Source of the DNA: Gammaproteobacteria bacterium
Lineage (GTDB): Bacteria > Pseudomonadota > Gammaproteobacteria > Pseudomonadales > Azotimanducaceae
DNA length: 64,000 nt
Direction of reading: 5' to 3'
NCBI GenBank assembly: GCA_007694905.1
Contig: REEU01000186.1
Location: 1 to 64,000, forward strand
In this document: positions 47,735-56,055 of the stretch, one piece after another
Layout: every line of letters begins with the position of its first letter
Position numbering within the stretch: the first letter of the stretch is position 1
Program-made: the position numbers and the translations under genes
Notes under the pieces: generated by a model
Databases searched by the model: none
The model's input: only the letters and a program-made list of their open reading frames with translations
What the model was told of the DNA's origin: nothing

Positions 47735-48691
47735 TCATGCAAAGCGCCGTTCGGTGCTGCGCGGCGGCGGGCCGAACTGCGGCAAGACGTTATCGCGCAG
47801 CAGCGGGCCGCCGCAGTGGTCGCAGACCACGCTGATCACGAGCCGTGAGCCACACGGGCGGTGGGTGAGCAGCAGGGGCGGGCCCGCTTCGTTCGCGACC
47901 CAGCGATCGCCCCAGTCCATCAGGGTGAGCATGATGGGATACAAGGCGAGCCCTTTCCCGGTAAGAACGTACTCCAGCCTCCGGGGCCGCTCCTGATAGG
48001 TCCGGGTCGCGAAGATCCCGAGCTCGATCAGACGCTTGAGCCGATCGGAGAGAATGTTGGTTGCCAGCTGCAGGCTGGACCGCATCTCATCGAAGCGCCT
48101 GACCCCGAAGAAAGCAACGGCGGCCACCTGCGGCGTCCAGCGATCACCCAGCAGCTCCAACAGTTCGCCCGACACCTGCACCTTGCGCGGAGCAGGGCCA
48201 TCGATGGAGCTGCGTCGGCGGCGCCTGGGCTCACGGACGATCCAGCTGGCTCCAGGGCCGTCGCAGTAGGACACATCGCGGGCATGGACGGGATCGCCGC
48301 AGGTGGCGCAGACCAGCACCGGCTCTATGACTTGACCGCAATCGCGGTGCAGCAGCCGCAGCACGGGCTGACCCTCACCAGCCGCCCAGTGTCGTTGCCA
48401 GCGCTCACACATCAGCGCCACGTTGAACAGATCCCGGCCCTTGACCGTGAGTCGGTACTCGAAGCGCCAGTCACGCGCGTCCAGTGCCTGCCGCTCGAGG
48501 ATGCGATGGGCGACGAGATGCTTGAGGCGGTGGGTCAGGGTGCTGCGGGCGAGCCCGAGGCGGCGCTGGAAGTCATCGAAGCGGCGCACGCCGAAGAAAG
48601 CCTGCTGTAACAGCATGAGCACCCAGCGATCCCCGAGAATCTCCAGGGCGTGGGTCACGGAATTGGCGCGAATGTAGGCGGCTTTCATCAT
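47735..48691 (-). CDS. Transcriptional regulator with two fused HxlR domains
   Basis: About 318 residues. Two HxlR/MarR-like winged helices are in one chain: ALEILGDRWVLMLLQQAFFGVRRFDDFQ (from about 14) and LLELLGDRWTPQVAAVAFFGVRRFDEM (from about 180). Each is followed by a C-x9-C-x2-C cluster (CGQVIEPVLVCATCGDP; CGSRLVISVVCDHCGGP), probably a small zinc site. An Arg-rich linker joins the halves. HxlR proteins normally act as homodimers, so this is a covalent pseudo-dimer. The start is ATG 48691 or 48688 with no ribosome-binding site and a promoter -10 only 11 nt upstream, so the message may be leaderless. It is divergent from the acyl-CoA synthetase gene and probably controls its neighbours. 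Confidence 0.87.
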   Translation of the reverse strand: MMKAAYIRANSVTHALEILGDRWVLMLLQQAFFGVRRFDDFQRRLGLARSTLTHRLKHLVAHRILERQALDARDWRFEYRLTVKGRDLFNVALMCERWQRHWAAGEGQPVLRLLHRDCGQVIEPVLVCATCGDPVHARDVSYCDGPGASWIVREPRRRRRSSIDGPAPRKVQVSGELLELLGDRWTPQVAAVAFFGVRRFDEMRSSLQLATNILSDRLKRLIELGIFATRTYQERPRRLEYVLTGKGLALYPIMLTLMDWGDRWVANEAGPPLLLTHRPCGSRLVISVVCDHCGGPLLRDNVLPQFGPPPRSTERRFA

Positions 48692-48701
48692 GACAGGCGG
48701 G

Positions 48702-48731
48702 ATTATCGGGGTGCCGAGCCGCAGCTTGCAA
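48702..48731 (-). promoter_or_regulatory. Promoter of the twin-HxlR gene
   Basis: TTGCAA at 48731-48726, an 18-nt spacer and GATAAT (5/6) at 48707-48702. Because TTGCAA is a palindrome it can also serve as -35 for the divergent synthetase gene (weak -10 TAGCTT at 48749-48754, 17-nt spacer). Confidence 0.45.
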
Positions 48732-48764
48732 ACCCACAGACCGCTTGCTAGCTTCCAGCGTTCG

Positions 48765-48779
48765 AGTCTCGTTAGACAA
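48765..48779 (+). promoter_or_regulatory. Putative operator, copy B (twin-HxlR/acyl-CoA synthetase)
   Basis: AGTCTCGTTAGACAA in the 115-base gap between the divergent hxlR-type and synthetase genes, 10 nt after the synthetase -10 candidate. It is embedded in a wider inverted repeat, CGAGTC at 48763-48768 and GACTCG at 48782-48787. Confidence 0.5.
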
Positions 48780-48806
48780 GCGACTCGCAATCGGGCGGAG
48801 GGGACG

Positions 48807-50501
48807 ATGGCAGCAACCCGAGAGGAACGCATCCGTACGTTCACCGAACGCGGCTTCTGGACCGGGGAGACGCTCGATGATCTGCTGGGGGCGGCGGTGC
48901 GCGCACATCCCGAGCGCCTCGCCCTGGCCGACCAACCCAATCGGGACGCACTGTTCGGCGGCACCCCACAGCGACTCAGCTACGGCGAACTCGAGCGCCA
49001 CGTCAGCGCCTGGACCGAGGTCCTCGAACAGCAGGGCATCGGTGCCGGGGACGTGCTGGTGGCCCAACTTCCGAACATCACCGAATTCGTTCTGGTCTAT
49101 CTGGCGGTGGCGCGGATCGGCGCCGTCATCAGCCCGCTGCCGGTGCAATATGGTGCCCATGAACTGCGAATGGTGAGCCGCGAGCTGCCCGCGAAAGCCT
49201 ATCTCAGCATCACGCAGGTCGGCGGACAGGCCTACGGCAATCATGCCATGGGCGCCGACATCGCCTTTCCGAAACGCCTGTTCCTGGGAGGCGAAGCGCC
49301 GCAGGGCGGGCAGCCCGTGGACCCGGCATTCGCTGCGGCGCTGGCCGCACCGCGCGCCCCTGACGGCAAAAAGGGCGGCAAGAAAGGCGACGCCAACGAT
49401 GTCTTCACGGTGTGCTGGACGTCCGGCACCACCGGGACGCCGAAAGGCGTGCCGCGAACCCAGAATCAGTGGGCCGCCATTTCCTGGGCCACCTTCGACG
49501 CGGCGGAGTTGCGTGACGGCGACGTGCTGCTGAATCCGTTTCCGTTCGTGAACATGGCCAGCATCGGCGGCTTTCTGTTCAACTGGCTGCGCTGCGCGGC
49601 GACGCTGGTCCTGCATCATCCGCTGGATCTGCCCGTGTTCTTGCAGCAGATCGCGGCAGAGGGCAGCAGCTTCACCATTGCGCCGCCGGCACTGCTGAAC
49701 ATGCTGCTGAAACAGGAATCCCTGCTGGCCCAGGTCGATCTCAGCCGGCTGCGCGCCATCGGTTCCGGCTCCGCGCCGCTGTCCCCCTGGATGGTTCGCG
49801 GGTTCGCTGAGCAGCATGGCATCGACATCATCAATCTATTCGGCTCCAACGAAGGCATCTCCCTGGCAGCCGGTCCCCGGGAGATTCCCGATCCGGAGCA
49901 ACGCGCGACGCTGTTTCCACGTTTCGGCGCACGGGATCTCGAGTGGTCGAACCGGGTGGCAGCAATGATCGAGACCCGCCTTGTGGACACCGAAACCGGG
50001 GCTGAGATCACCGCTGTCGACAGCCCGGGAGAGCTGCAGGTCCGTGGCGCGACGCTGTTCGACGGCTACCTCGGAGACACCGCGGACAATGACGCGGCTT
50101 TCGCGGAGGACGGCTGGTTCCGGACAGGCGACCTGTTCGAGATCACCGGCAGCGGTGATCCGCCTGAGTATTATCGCTTCGTGGGGCGCTGCAAGGACAT
50201 CATCGTCCGCGGTGGCTACAACATTTCCCCGGACGAACTCGATACGTTGCTGGCATCGCATCCGAAGCTCGTAGAGGCTGCCTGCGTCGGGTATCCGGAC
50301 GATGTGCTCGGCGAAAAAGTGTGCGTGTACGTAGTCCCCAGGCCTGATGCAGAGGTGACGCTAGCCGACATCACCGGCTTTCTCGAGGAACAGGGCATTG
50401 CCCGATTCAAACTGCCGGAGCGGCTCGAAGTCATCGACAGGCTGCCGCGCAATGCCCTTGCCAAGGTGGTCCGTGGCGAGTTGCGCCAGCGCCTCGACTG
50501 A
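48807..50501 (+). CDS. AMP-dependent acyl-CoA synthetase/ligase
   Basis: Adenylate-forming enzyme of 564 residues that activates a carboxylic acid to its CoA ester. The P-loop is CWTSGTTGTPKGVPRT, the A5 block is NLFGSNEG, the A7 region is DGWFRTGD, A8 is GRCKDIIVRGGYNISPDEL, and the catalytic Lys is in LPRNALAKVVRG. Just before the P-loop is an unusual GKKGGKKGD insertion. The substrate pocket resembles the aryl- and cyclic-acid ligases loosely, so an aromatic or alicyclic acid is possible but not shown. GGAGGGG precedes the ATG at 48807. It is divergent from the regulator and converges on the thiolase. Confidence 0.92.
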   Translation: MAATREERIRTFTERGFWTGETLDDLLGAAVRAHPERLALADQPNRDALFGGTPQRLSYGELERHVSAWTEVLEQQGIGAGDVLVAQLPNITEFVLVYLAVARIGAVISPLPVQYGAHELRMVSRELPAKAYLSITQVGGQAYGNHAMGADIAFPKRLFLGGEAPQGGQPVDPAFAAALAAPRAPDGKKGGKKGDANDVFTVCWTSGTTGTPKGVPRTQNQWAAISWATFDAAELRDGDVLLNPFPFVNMASIGGFLFNWLRCAATLVLHHPLDLPVFLQQIAAEGSSFTIAPPALLNMLLKQESLLAQVDLSRLRAIGSGSAPLSPWMVRGFAEQHGIDIINLFGSNEGISLAAGPREIPDPEQRATLFPRFGARDLEWSNRVAAMIETRLVDTETGAEITAVDSPGELQVRGATLFDGYLGDTADNDAAFAEDGWFRTGDLFEITGSGDPPEYYRFVGRCKDIIVRGGYNISPDELDTLLASHPKLVEAACVGYPDDVLGEKVCVYVVPRPDAEVTLADITGFLEEQGIARFKLPERLEVIDRLPRNALAKVVRGELRQRLD

Positions 50502-50529
50502 GAAGCGCCGTCGCGACCGCGCGGCGTCG

Positions 50530-51765
50530 TCAGACCCCGACGATCAAACAGGCGTTCGCCGTACCCGAACCGCCGACGTTATAGGTTGCGACCGTCCGTG
50601 CGTCATCCACCTGCGTATCGCCTGCCTGGCCGCTGGTCTGGCGATAGGCGTCGAGCACCATGCGTACGCCCGTGGCACCCACCGGATGGCCGAGGCCGAT
50701 CAGCCCTCCGGAAGGATTGACCGGCACACTGCCATCGAAGTCGATGCGGCCGTCTTCCACCGCCTTCCAGCCTTCTCCCGGAGCGGTCATGCCGAAATGC
50801 TCGATGGCCATGTATTCGGTTACCGAGAAGCAGTCGTGGGTCTCGATGGCGTCGAGGTCCTCCGGACCGCGCAGCCCGGCACGGCCATAAGCATCCGTGA
50901 TGGCCTTGCGTACCCAAGGGAAGATGTAGCCGCCATCCGCGGCACTGCGTTCGAGTTTGGTCGCCATCAGCAGCGGGGCGGTGGTGTGACCCCAGCCCTT
51001 GATGCGCGGAATCGCATCCAGGCTCAAGCCCCGTTCCTGGGCATAGGCCTCGGCTCGCTCGCGCGACGCCAGGAACAGCACGGCCGCGCCGTCCGTGACC
51101 TGGCCGCAATCACTCTTGCGCATCCAGCCTTCGATAACCGGATTCGACTCGTCGTCATCCCGGGAGAAGCTGGCATCGGTCAGGCTCCAGGCGCGGGTCT
51201 GAGCCAGGGGGTTGCGCTTGGCATTCGCGAAGTTGATACGCGAAATGGCTGCCAGGTGGGCGGGGTCGAGACCATAGCGACGGTCGTACTCCTCCGCCAG
51301 GTCCGAGAACATCGCGGGCCAGAGATAGCGGGCGCCCTGCGCCTCGCGACCCGTCCAGGCCGCGGCACCGAGGTGCTCCGCCGCAGTCTGTCCGGGGACG
51401 TTGCGCATCATCTCCACCCCTACGACACCCACCAGATCGTAGTGACCCGCTAGGATGTCGGTCATGGCCGCGAGCACGGCCATGGACCCGGAGGCGCAAG
51501 CTGCCTCGTGCCGACTGCTCGGCTTGCCTTCGAAGCCGGGGTGCACATGTCCCATCATGCCGCCGAGCAGGCCCTGGCCGCAGAACAGTTCAGCGGCGAA
51601 GTTGCCGACATGCACCGCATCGACAGCGGCGGCCTCAAGATGCGCGCTCGCGAGCGCCGCCGCCGTGGTTTCGCTGATGAGATCGAACAGCGCTTTGTTG
51701 TTGCGGGTCCAATTGGCGGCAAAGTCGCTCTGGGCACCGCCCAGGATATAGACCGGTTCAGCCAT
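50530..51765 (-). CDS. Thiolase family protein (SCP-x-like acetyl-CoA acyltransferase)
   Basis: 411 residues. The acyl-accepting Cys is in EAACASGSMA (about residue 88), the second active-site block is IETHDCFSVTEY, the catalytic His is in GLIGLGHPVGATG, and the end reads YNVGGSGTANACLI instead of the CxGGGQG of classical thiolases, as in SCP-x-type enzymes that cleave branched or cyclic 3-ketoacyl-CoAs. The ATG at 51765 has a GAGGG site; the upstream frame overlaps the divergent promoter region. Together with the synthetase it suggests CoA-dependent chain shortening. Confidence 0.9.
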   Translation of the reverse strand: MAEPVYILGGAQSDFAANWTRNNKALFDLISETTAAALASAHLEAAAVDAVHVGNFAAELFCGQGLLGGMMGHVHPGFEGKPSSRHEAACASGSMAVLAAMTDILAGHYDLVGVVGVEMMRNVPGQTAAEHLGAAAWTGREAQGARYLWPAMFSDLAEEYDRRYGLDPAHLAAISRINFANAKRNPLAQTRAWSLTDASFSRDDDESNPVIEGWMRKSDCGQVTDGAAVLFLASRERAEAYAQERGLSLDAIPRIKGWGHTTAPLLMATKLERSAADGGYIFPWVRKAITDAYGRAGLRGPEDLDAIETHDCFSVTEYMAIEHFGMTAPGEGWKAVEDGRIDFDGSVPVNPSGGLIGLGHPVGATGVRMVLDAYRQTSGQAGDTQVDDARTVATYNVGGSGTANACLIVGV

Positions 51766-51843
51766 GGCATCACCCTCAAATGGTCGACTCAGCGGCGCGT
51801 CCACTTTCGCACCGGTACGGACTCCGCTAGTCTTGCGCGAAAG

Positions 51844-51858
51844 AGTTCGTTTATGCAA
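51844..51858 (+). promoter_or_regulatory. Putative operator, copy C (thiolase/carotenoid oxygenase)
   Basis: AGTTCGTTTATGCAA in the 127-base gap between the divergent thiolase and oxygenase genes. It shares TTATGCAA with copy A and the following GCGA with copy B. A TAGTCT at 51828-51833 is a possible oxygenase -10, again 10 nt before the motif. Confidence 0.45.
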
Positions 51859-51892
51859 GCGATCAGCCCCCGTGACCATGGAGCGATGTCCG

Positions 51893-53359
51893 ATGCCTAA
51901 GATCCGCGTCAACACGGTCCCGCACACCCTTGGCGAAAGCGACCACCCCTACCTCACGGGCGCCTGGACGCCGGTATTCGATGAATACGATGCGGACGAC
52001 CTCGAGGTGATCGGCGAGATCCCGCGGGACATCGACGGCATCTACTTCCGCAATACCGAGAATCCCGTCCACGATGCCATCGGCCTTTATCATCCCTTCG
52101 ACGGCGACGGGATGATCCACGCCATGACGTTCCAGGACGGACGCGCCCGCTACTGCAACCGCTTCGTGCGCACCCGCGCATTCGAGACCGAGCAGGAAGC
52201 CGGTCACGCGCTCTGGGCGGGCATCGCCGAGGACCCGCGTCGCTCGCTCCGTCCAGGCTGGGGGGCTCATGGTGGACTGAAGGATTCCTCGTCCACCGAC
52301 GTGGTTGTGCATGCAGGCAAGGTGCTGAGCACGTTCTATCAGTGCGGCGAGGGCTATCGGCTCGACCCGCATACGCTGGAAACCCTGGGCACCGAGGCCT
52401 GGACGCCGCTGGACGGCATTTCCGCACACCCTAAGGTGGACGAGGCCACGGGCGAGCTGCTGTTCTTCAACTACTCCACCCACGCCCCCTACATGCACTA
52501 CGGCGTCGTCGGCCCGGACAACCGCCTTGCCCATTACGTGCCGATTCCCTTGCCGGGACCGCGGCTGCCCCACGACATGGCGTTCACCCGCAACTACAGC
52601 ATTCTTGCGGACCTGCCGCTGTTCTGGGATCCGAAGCTGCTCGCGAAGGGCTTTCACGCCAACCGCTTCTATCCGGACCTGCCCACCCGCTTCGCCATCC
52701 TGCCGCGATACGGCGGGCCTGAGTCGATCCGCTGGTTCGAGGCGGAACCGACATTCGTGCTGCATTGGATGAACGCCTATGAGGAGGGCGACGAGATCGT
52801 TCTCGACGGCTACTTCCAGGAAAATCCTTCGCCCGCACCACTGCCCTTCGAGCACCGGGATCCCCGCATGGCCAAGCTGATGGCCTACGTGGACGAGCAC
52901 TCGTTCAAGTCCAGACTGCACCGCTGGCGCTTCAACCTGAAGACCGGAGCCGTGAAGGAGACCCACCTGGACGATCGCGTTCTGGAATTCGGCAGCTTCA
53001 ATCAATCCACTGCCGGCACACGGGGGCGTTACCTCTACTCTACAACCACCGAGCCGGGCTGGTTCCTGTTCGACGGCATCGTGAAGCACGATTTGGACAG
53101 CGGCCGCAGCTGGTCGCTGCCTTTCGGGGAGGGTCGCTACGGAAGTGAAGCGCCGTTCGCGCCTCGCATCGGCGCCGTGGCGGAGGACGACGGTTACCTG
53201 GTGACGTTCATCACCGATCTGGTGGCCGATCGGTCAGAGTGCGTGCTGCTCGACGCCGGAGACATCGAAGCGGGCCCGGTCTGTCGGATCCTGCTGCCGC
53301 ACAGGATCTCTAGCGGCACCCATGCCACCTGGGCACCGGGCAGCGCCGTCAGGGGTTGA
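51893..53359 (+). CDS. Carotenoid oxygenase family protein (apocarotenoid/lignostilbene dioxygenase)
   Basis: Non-heme iron dioxygenase fold of 488 residues that cleaves C=C bonds of carotenoids or stilbenes. The four iron-ligand histidines appear in order: ISAHPKVD (about 180), LPHDMAFT (about 228), FVLHWMNAYEE (about 290) and GTHATW near the C-terminus. The N-terminal LTGAWTPVFDEYDADDLEVIGEIPRDIDGIYFRNTENP is characteristic. The ATG at 51893 has GGAG 9 nt upstream; an ATG at 51878 is possible. No signal peptide. The last 11 bases overlap the convergent lysM gene. Confidence 0.92.
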   Translation: MPKIRVNTVPHTLGESDHPYLTGAWTPVFDEYDADDLEVIGEIPRDIDGIYFRNTENPVHDAIGLYHPFDGDGMIHAMTFQDGRARYCNRFVRTRAFETEQEAGHALWAGIAEDPRRSLRPGWGAHGGLKDSSSTDVVVHAGKVLSTFYQCGEGYRLDPHTLETLGTEAWTPLDGISAHPKVDEATGELLFFNYSTHAPYMHYGVVGPDNRLAHYVPIPLPGPRLPHDMAFTRNYSILADLPLFWDPKLLAKGFHANRFYPDLPTRFAILPRYGGPESIRWFEAEPTFVLHWMNAYEEGDEIVLDGYFQENPSPAPLPFEHRDPRMAKLMAYVDEHSFKSRLHRWRFNLKTGAVKETHLDDRVLEFGSFNQSTAGTRGRYLYSTTTEPGWFLFDGIVKHDLDSGRSWSLPFGEGRYGSEAPFAPRIGAVAEDDGYLVTFITDLVADRSECVLLDAGDIEAGPVCRILLPHRISSGTHATWAPGSAVRG

Positions 53360-54455
53360 GCACCTCGTCGAGCACGGCCAGCGGGCGCCGGGACTCGAGC
53401 ACCAGCCCGTAGGCCACCCGGTCGAAGACCCGGAACACCATCAGCAGTCCAGCCTCCTCGCTGGGCAGGCGGATGGACTCGTTGCGCTCTCGGTCGCGGA
53501 CCACCGCGCCCTGTTGCCAGATGGACAGCACATTCCCCGGAACGAGGCCTTCGCGCTCGCCCACATTCAGCACCACCACGGAGAGGTTGCCCACCTGGGT
53601 GACGCCGCCGAGAACCTTGATGATGCGTCCCCGGATGTTGCCGTCCGGCGCGCTAGGGAAGAAACGCGGCTCAAGAGGCCGAGCCTCCATGGGCAGGATG
53701 CGATCACCGATGCGGATGTCCTCCCGCGAACTGGTGACCAGCAGGGTGGCGATGTCCCGCTCTACTGAGGTGACTCGCCCGGCGCCGATCTCCTCGGCTT
53801 CGAGCCCGAGCAGCTCTCCGCTGTCAGGATCGATGAGGTTCGTGGCACGACGCACGACCGCGTAGCTGTCGCCGGCGCTGCCCAATTCCCGCCCACGAAC
53901 ATACATGCGGTCACCGGCCCCGGTCAGCAGCCGGCCGGAATCGCCCTGGACCACGTACGGCGCGTTCTCCAATTCCCGCGGACGCACCACCCGGTTGGCA
54001 GACAGGAATGGCCCGACGGCCTCGAGGTCAATGGTCGGGATCGCGGTGACGATGGGTTCGTAGCGAATCCGGGGCTCGAGCCGGACGGTATCATCGGGCA
54101 CCATCCGGACGGTGCGGGACGGGTCGCCACGCTCCAGCACCAGCGCCGGCTCGCCGTCGATCCACCGCAGGCGGATCACGTCACCGGGATAGATGAGGTG
54201 GGGGTTCTCGATTTCGGGATTGACCCGCCAGATCTCGGGCCAGAGCCAGGGCTCAGTGAGAAAGCGCCCGGAGATGTCCCACAGCGTATCGCCCCGCTGG
54301 ACGATGTAGACGCCGGGCTGATCTTCGCGGACCTGAGCCTCCACGGCCAACGGCGCGGCGAGGACCAGCAGTAACAGCAAGGCGCCTGCACCGCTCAGGG
54401 AGCCGGAACGCCAGCCCGGGCAAAGTGCCGTCATGCGGCACAGCATTTTCCTCAT
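53349..54455 (-). CDS. LysM-domain protein
   Basis: About 368 residues with a signal peptide (LSGAGALLLLLVLAAPLAVEAQ) and one LysM peptidoglycan-binding domain near the N-terminus (YIVQRGDTLWDISGRFLTEPWLWPEIWRVNPEIENPHLIYPGDVIRL). The rest is a beta-rich region with repeated short strands. It is the LysM protein that in many gammaproteobacteria lies divergent from def and next to dprA; here dprA is 12.5 kb away. The start at 54455 fits the signal peptide, and upstream codons do not look coding. A cell-wall role is inferred. Confidence 0.9.
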   Translation of the reverse strand: MRKMLCRMTALCPGWRSGSLSGAGALLLLLVLAAPLAVEAQVREDQPGVYIVQRGDTLWDISGRFLTEPWLWPEIWRVNPEIENPHLIYPGDVIRLRWIDGEPALVLERGDPSRTVRMVPDDTVRLEPRIRYEPIVTAIPTIDLEAVGPFLSANRVVRPRELENAPYVVQGDSGRLLTGAGDRMYVRGRELGSAGDSYAVVRRATNLIDPDSGELLGLEAEEIGAGRVTSVERDIATLLVTSSREDIRIGDRILPMEARPLEPRFFPSAPDGNIRGRIIKVLGGVTQVGNLSVVVLNVGEREGLVPGNVLSIWQQGAVVRDRERNESIRLPSEEAGLLMVFRVFDRVAYGLVLESRRPLAVLDEVLNP

Positions 54456-54527
54456 GACCCCGATCCCCGTATCATCGCCCGCTACGTGCCAGCTGTCGGC
54501 AGCACCCGCTGAGGCGTTCGCCCGAGG

Positions 54528-54557
54528 TTGCAAAACCCTTAGCTGACACCATTTTAG
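54528..54557 (+). promoter_or_regulatory. Candidate promoter of def-fmt-rsmB-trkA
   Basis: TTGCAA at 54528-54533 and TTTTAG at 54552-54557 with an 18-nt spacer, in an AT-rich stretch between the divergent lysM and def genes. The -10 match is weak. Confidence 0.3.
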
Positions 54558-54598
54558 CAACAGAATTTCCACTAGAACCAAAGATAGTTCACGTTCCC

Positions 54599-55102
54599 AT
54601 GGCGCGCCTCGAGATTCTAGAATTTCCTGATCCCAGGCTTCGCACCCGGGCTGCACCCGTGGGCGAGGTGGATGCCTCCATCCAGCAGCTGGTGGATGAC
54701 ATGCTCGAAACCATGTATGACGCCGAGGGGATCGGACTCGCCGCCACCCAGGTCGATGTTCACAAGCGGGTGGTAGTGATGGATATTTCCGAAGCCCGCG
54801 ACGAACCGCGGGTCCTTATCAATCCGGAGATCGAGTTGCTCGGCGGCAGCGTGGACAGCCAGGAGGGCTGCCTGTCGGTGCCCGGCTACTATGAATCCGT
54901 CGATCGCAACGAGCGCATCCGTCTGCGCGCGCTGGACCGGGACGGCACACCCTACGAGCTCGAAGCGGAAGGGCTCCTGGCGGTCTGCATCCAGCATGAG
55001 TGCGACCACCTCCTCGGCAAGCTGTTTGTCGACTATCTCTCCGGCCTGAAGCGGCAACGCATTCGCAAAAAGCTGGGAAAACGGCATCGCCAGAGCGCGT
55101 GA
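54599..55102 (+). CDS. def: Peptide deformylase
   Basis: Removes the N-formyl group from new proteins. 167 residues with all three motifs: GIGLAATQ (motif 1), EGCLSVP with the metal Cys (motif 2) and QHECDHLLG with the HExxH metal site (motif 3). First gene of an operon; its stop overlaps the GTG of fmt (GTGA). Confidence 0.97.
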   Translation: MARLEILEFPDPRLRTRAAPVGEVDASIQQLVDDMLETMYDAEGIGLAATQVDVHKRVVVMDISEARDEPRVLINPEIELLGGSVDSQEGCLSVPGYYESVDRNERIRLRALDRDGTPYELEAEGLLAVCIQHECDHLLGKLFVDYLSGLKRQRIRKKLGKRHRQSA

Positions 55103-56055
55103 GCACATCGCCGCATCGCATCGTCTTCGCCGGAACGCCTACGTTCGCAGCCAACATCCTCGACAGGATGCTGGCCGCCGGTCTGCCCCTGTGCGGCGTG
55201 CTCACCCAGCCGGATCGACCCGCCGGGCGGGGTCGCAAGCTGACCGCTTCGCCGGTGAAGCAGCGCGCGCTGGAGGCCGATCTGCCGATTCAGCAGCCCG
55301 CCTCGCTGCGGGGACCCGACGCCCAGACAGCGCTTGCGACCCTGGAACCGGACGTCCTGGTGGTCGCGGCCTATGGCCTGATCCTGCCGCAGGCGGTGCT
55401 GGAACTCCCCGAACATGGTTGCCTCAATGTGCACGCCTCACTGCTGCCTCGCTGGCGCGGGGCCGCGCCGGTCGAGCGCGCGATCATGGCAGGCGACACG
55501 GACACCGGTGTGTGCATCATGCAGATGGATGCGGGCCTGGACACCGGTCCGGTTCGACTGGCCAGGACCCGAAGCATCGGAGCGCTCGAGACCGGTGGCG
55601 AGCTCGAGTCCGCCCTGGCATCACTCGGCGCGGAGGCGCTGCTCGATGTCCTGGCGGATCTGGCACAGCATCCCACCGTGCCGCAGCCGGACACCGGCGC
55701 AACCTACGCCAGCAAACTCACCCGGGAGGACGCCAGGATCGACTTCGCCGACCCTGCCAGTGAGGTCGGACGCCGGATCCGCGCCATGAACCCGAGCAAA
55801 CCGGTGGCCGTGATCCGGGACGGGATCCGGGTCCAACTGCTGCGCGCCATTGGTATGGACACCCCCTGCGATGCGGCAGCCGGCACCGTCGTGGCTATCC
55901 AGGCCGAAGGCCTCGACGTGGCCTGTGGCGAAGGCATGCTGCGCATCCTCGAAGCGCGCGTGCTGCGGGGCAAGAGCAGCGTGATGGACGCGGCGACCCT
56001 GGCCCGGACCCAGGCCGATCTGCTGCATGAAGGGGCACAGCTTGAGCCCGCCTGA
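55099..56055 (+). CDS. fmt: Methionyl-tRNA formyltransferase
   Basis: Formylates initiator Met-tRNA. 318 residues (E. coli 315) from the GTG at 55099. Motifs: [12 protein letters not shown] at the N-terminus, [21 protein letters not shown], and the folate-site series [33 protein letters not shown] with the catalytic Asn, His and Asp. The C-terminal oligonucleotide-binding domain is complete. Confidence 0.97.
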   Translation: MSTSPHRIVFAGTPTFAANILDRMLAAGLPLCGVLTQPDRPAGRGRKLTASPVKQRALEADLPIQQPASLRGPDAQTALATLEPDVLVVAAYGLILPQAVLELPEHGCLNVHASLLPRWRGAAPVERAIMAGDTDTGVCIMQMDAGLDTGPVRLARTRSIGALETGGELESALASLGAEALLDVLADLAQHPTVPQPDTGATYASKLTREDARIDFADPASEVGRRIRAMNPSKPVAVIRDGIRVQLLRAIGMDTPCDAAAGTVVAIQAEGLDVACGEGMLRILEARVLRGKSSVMDAATLARTQADLLHEGAQLEPA

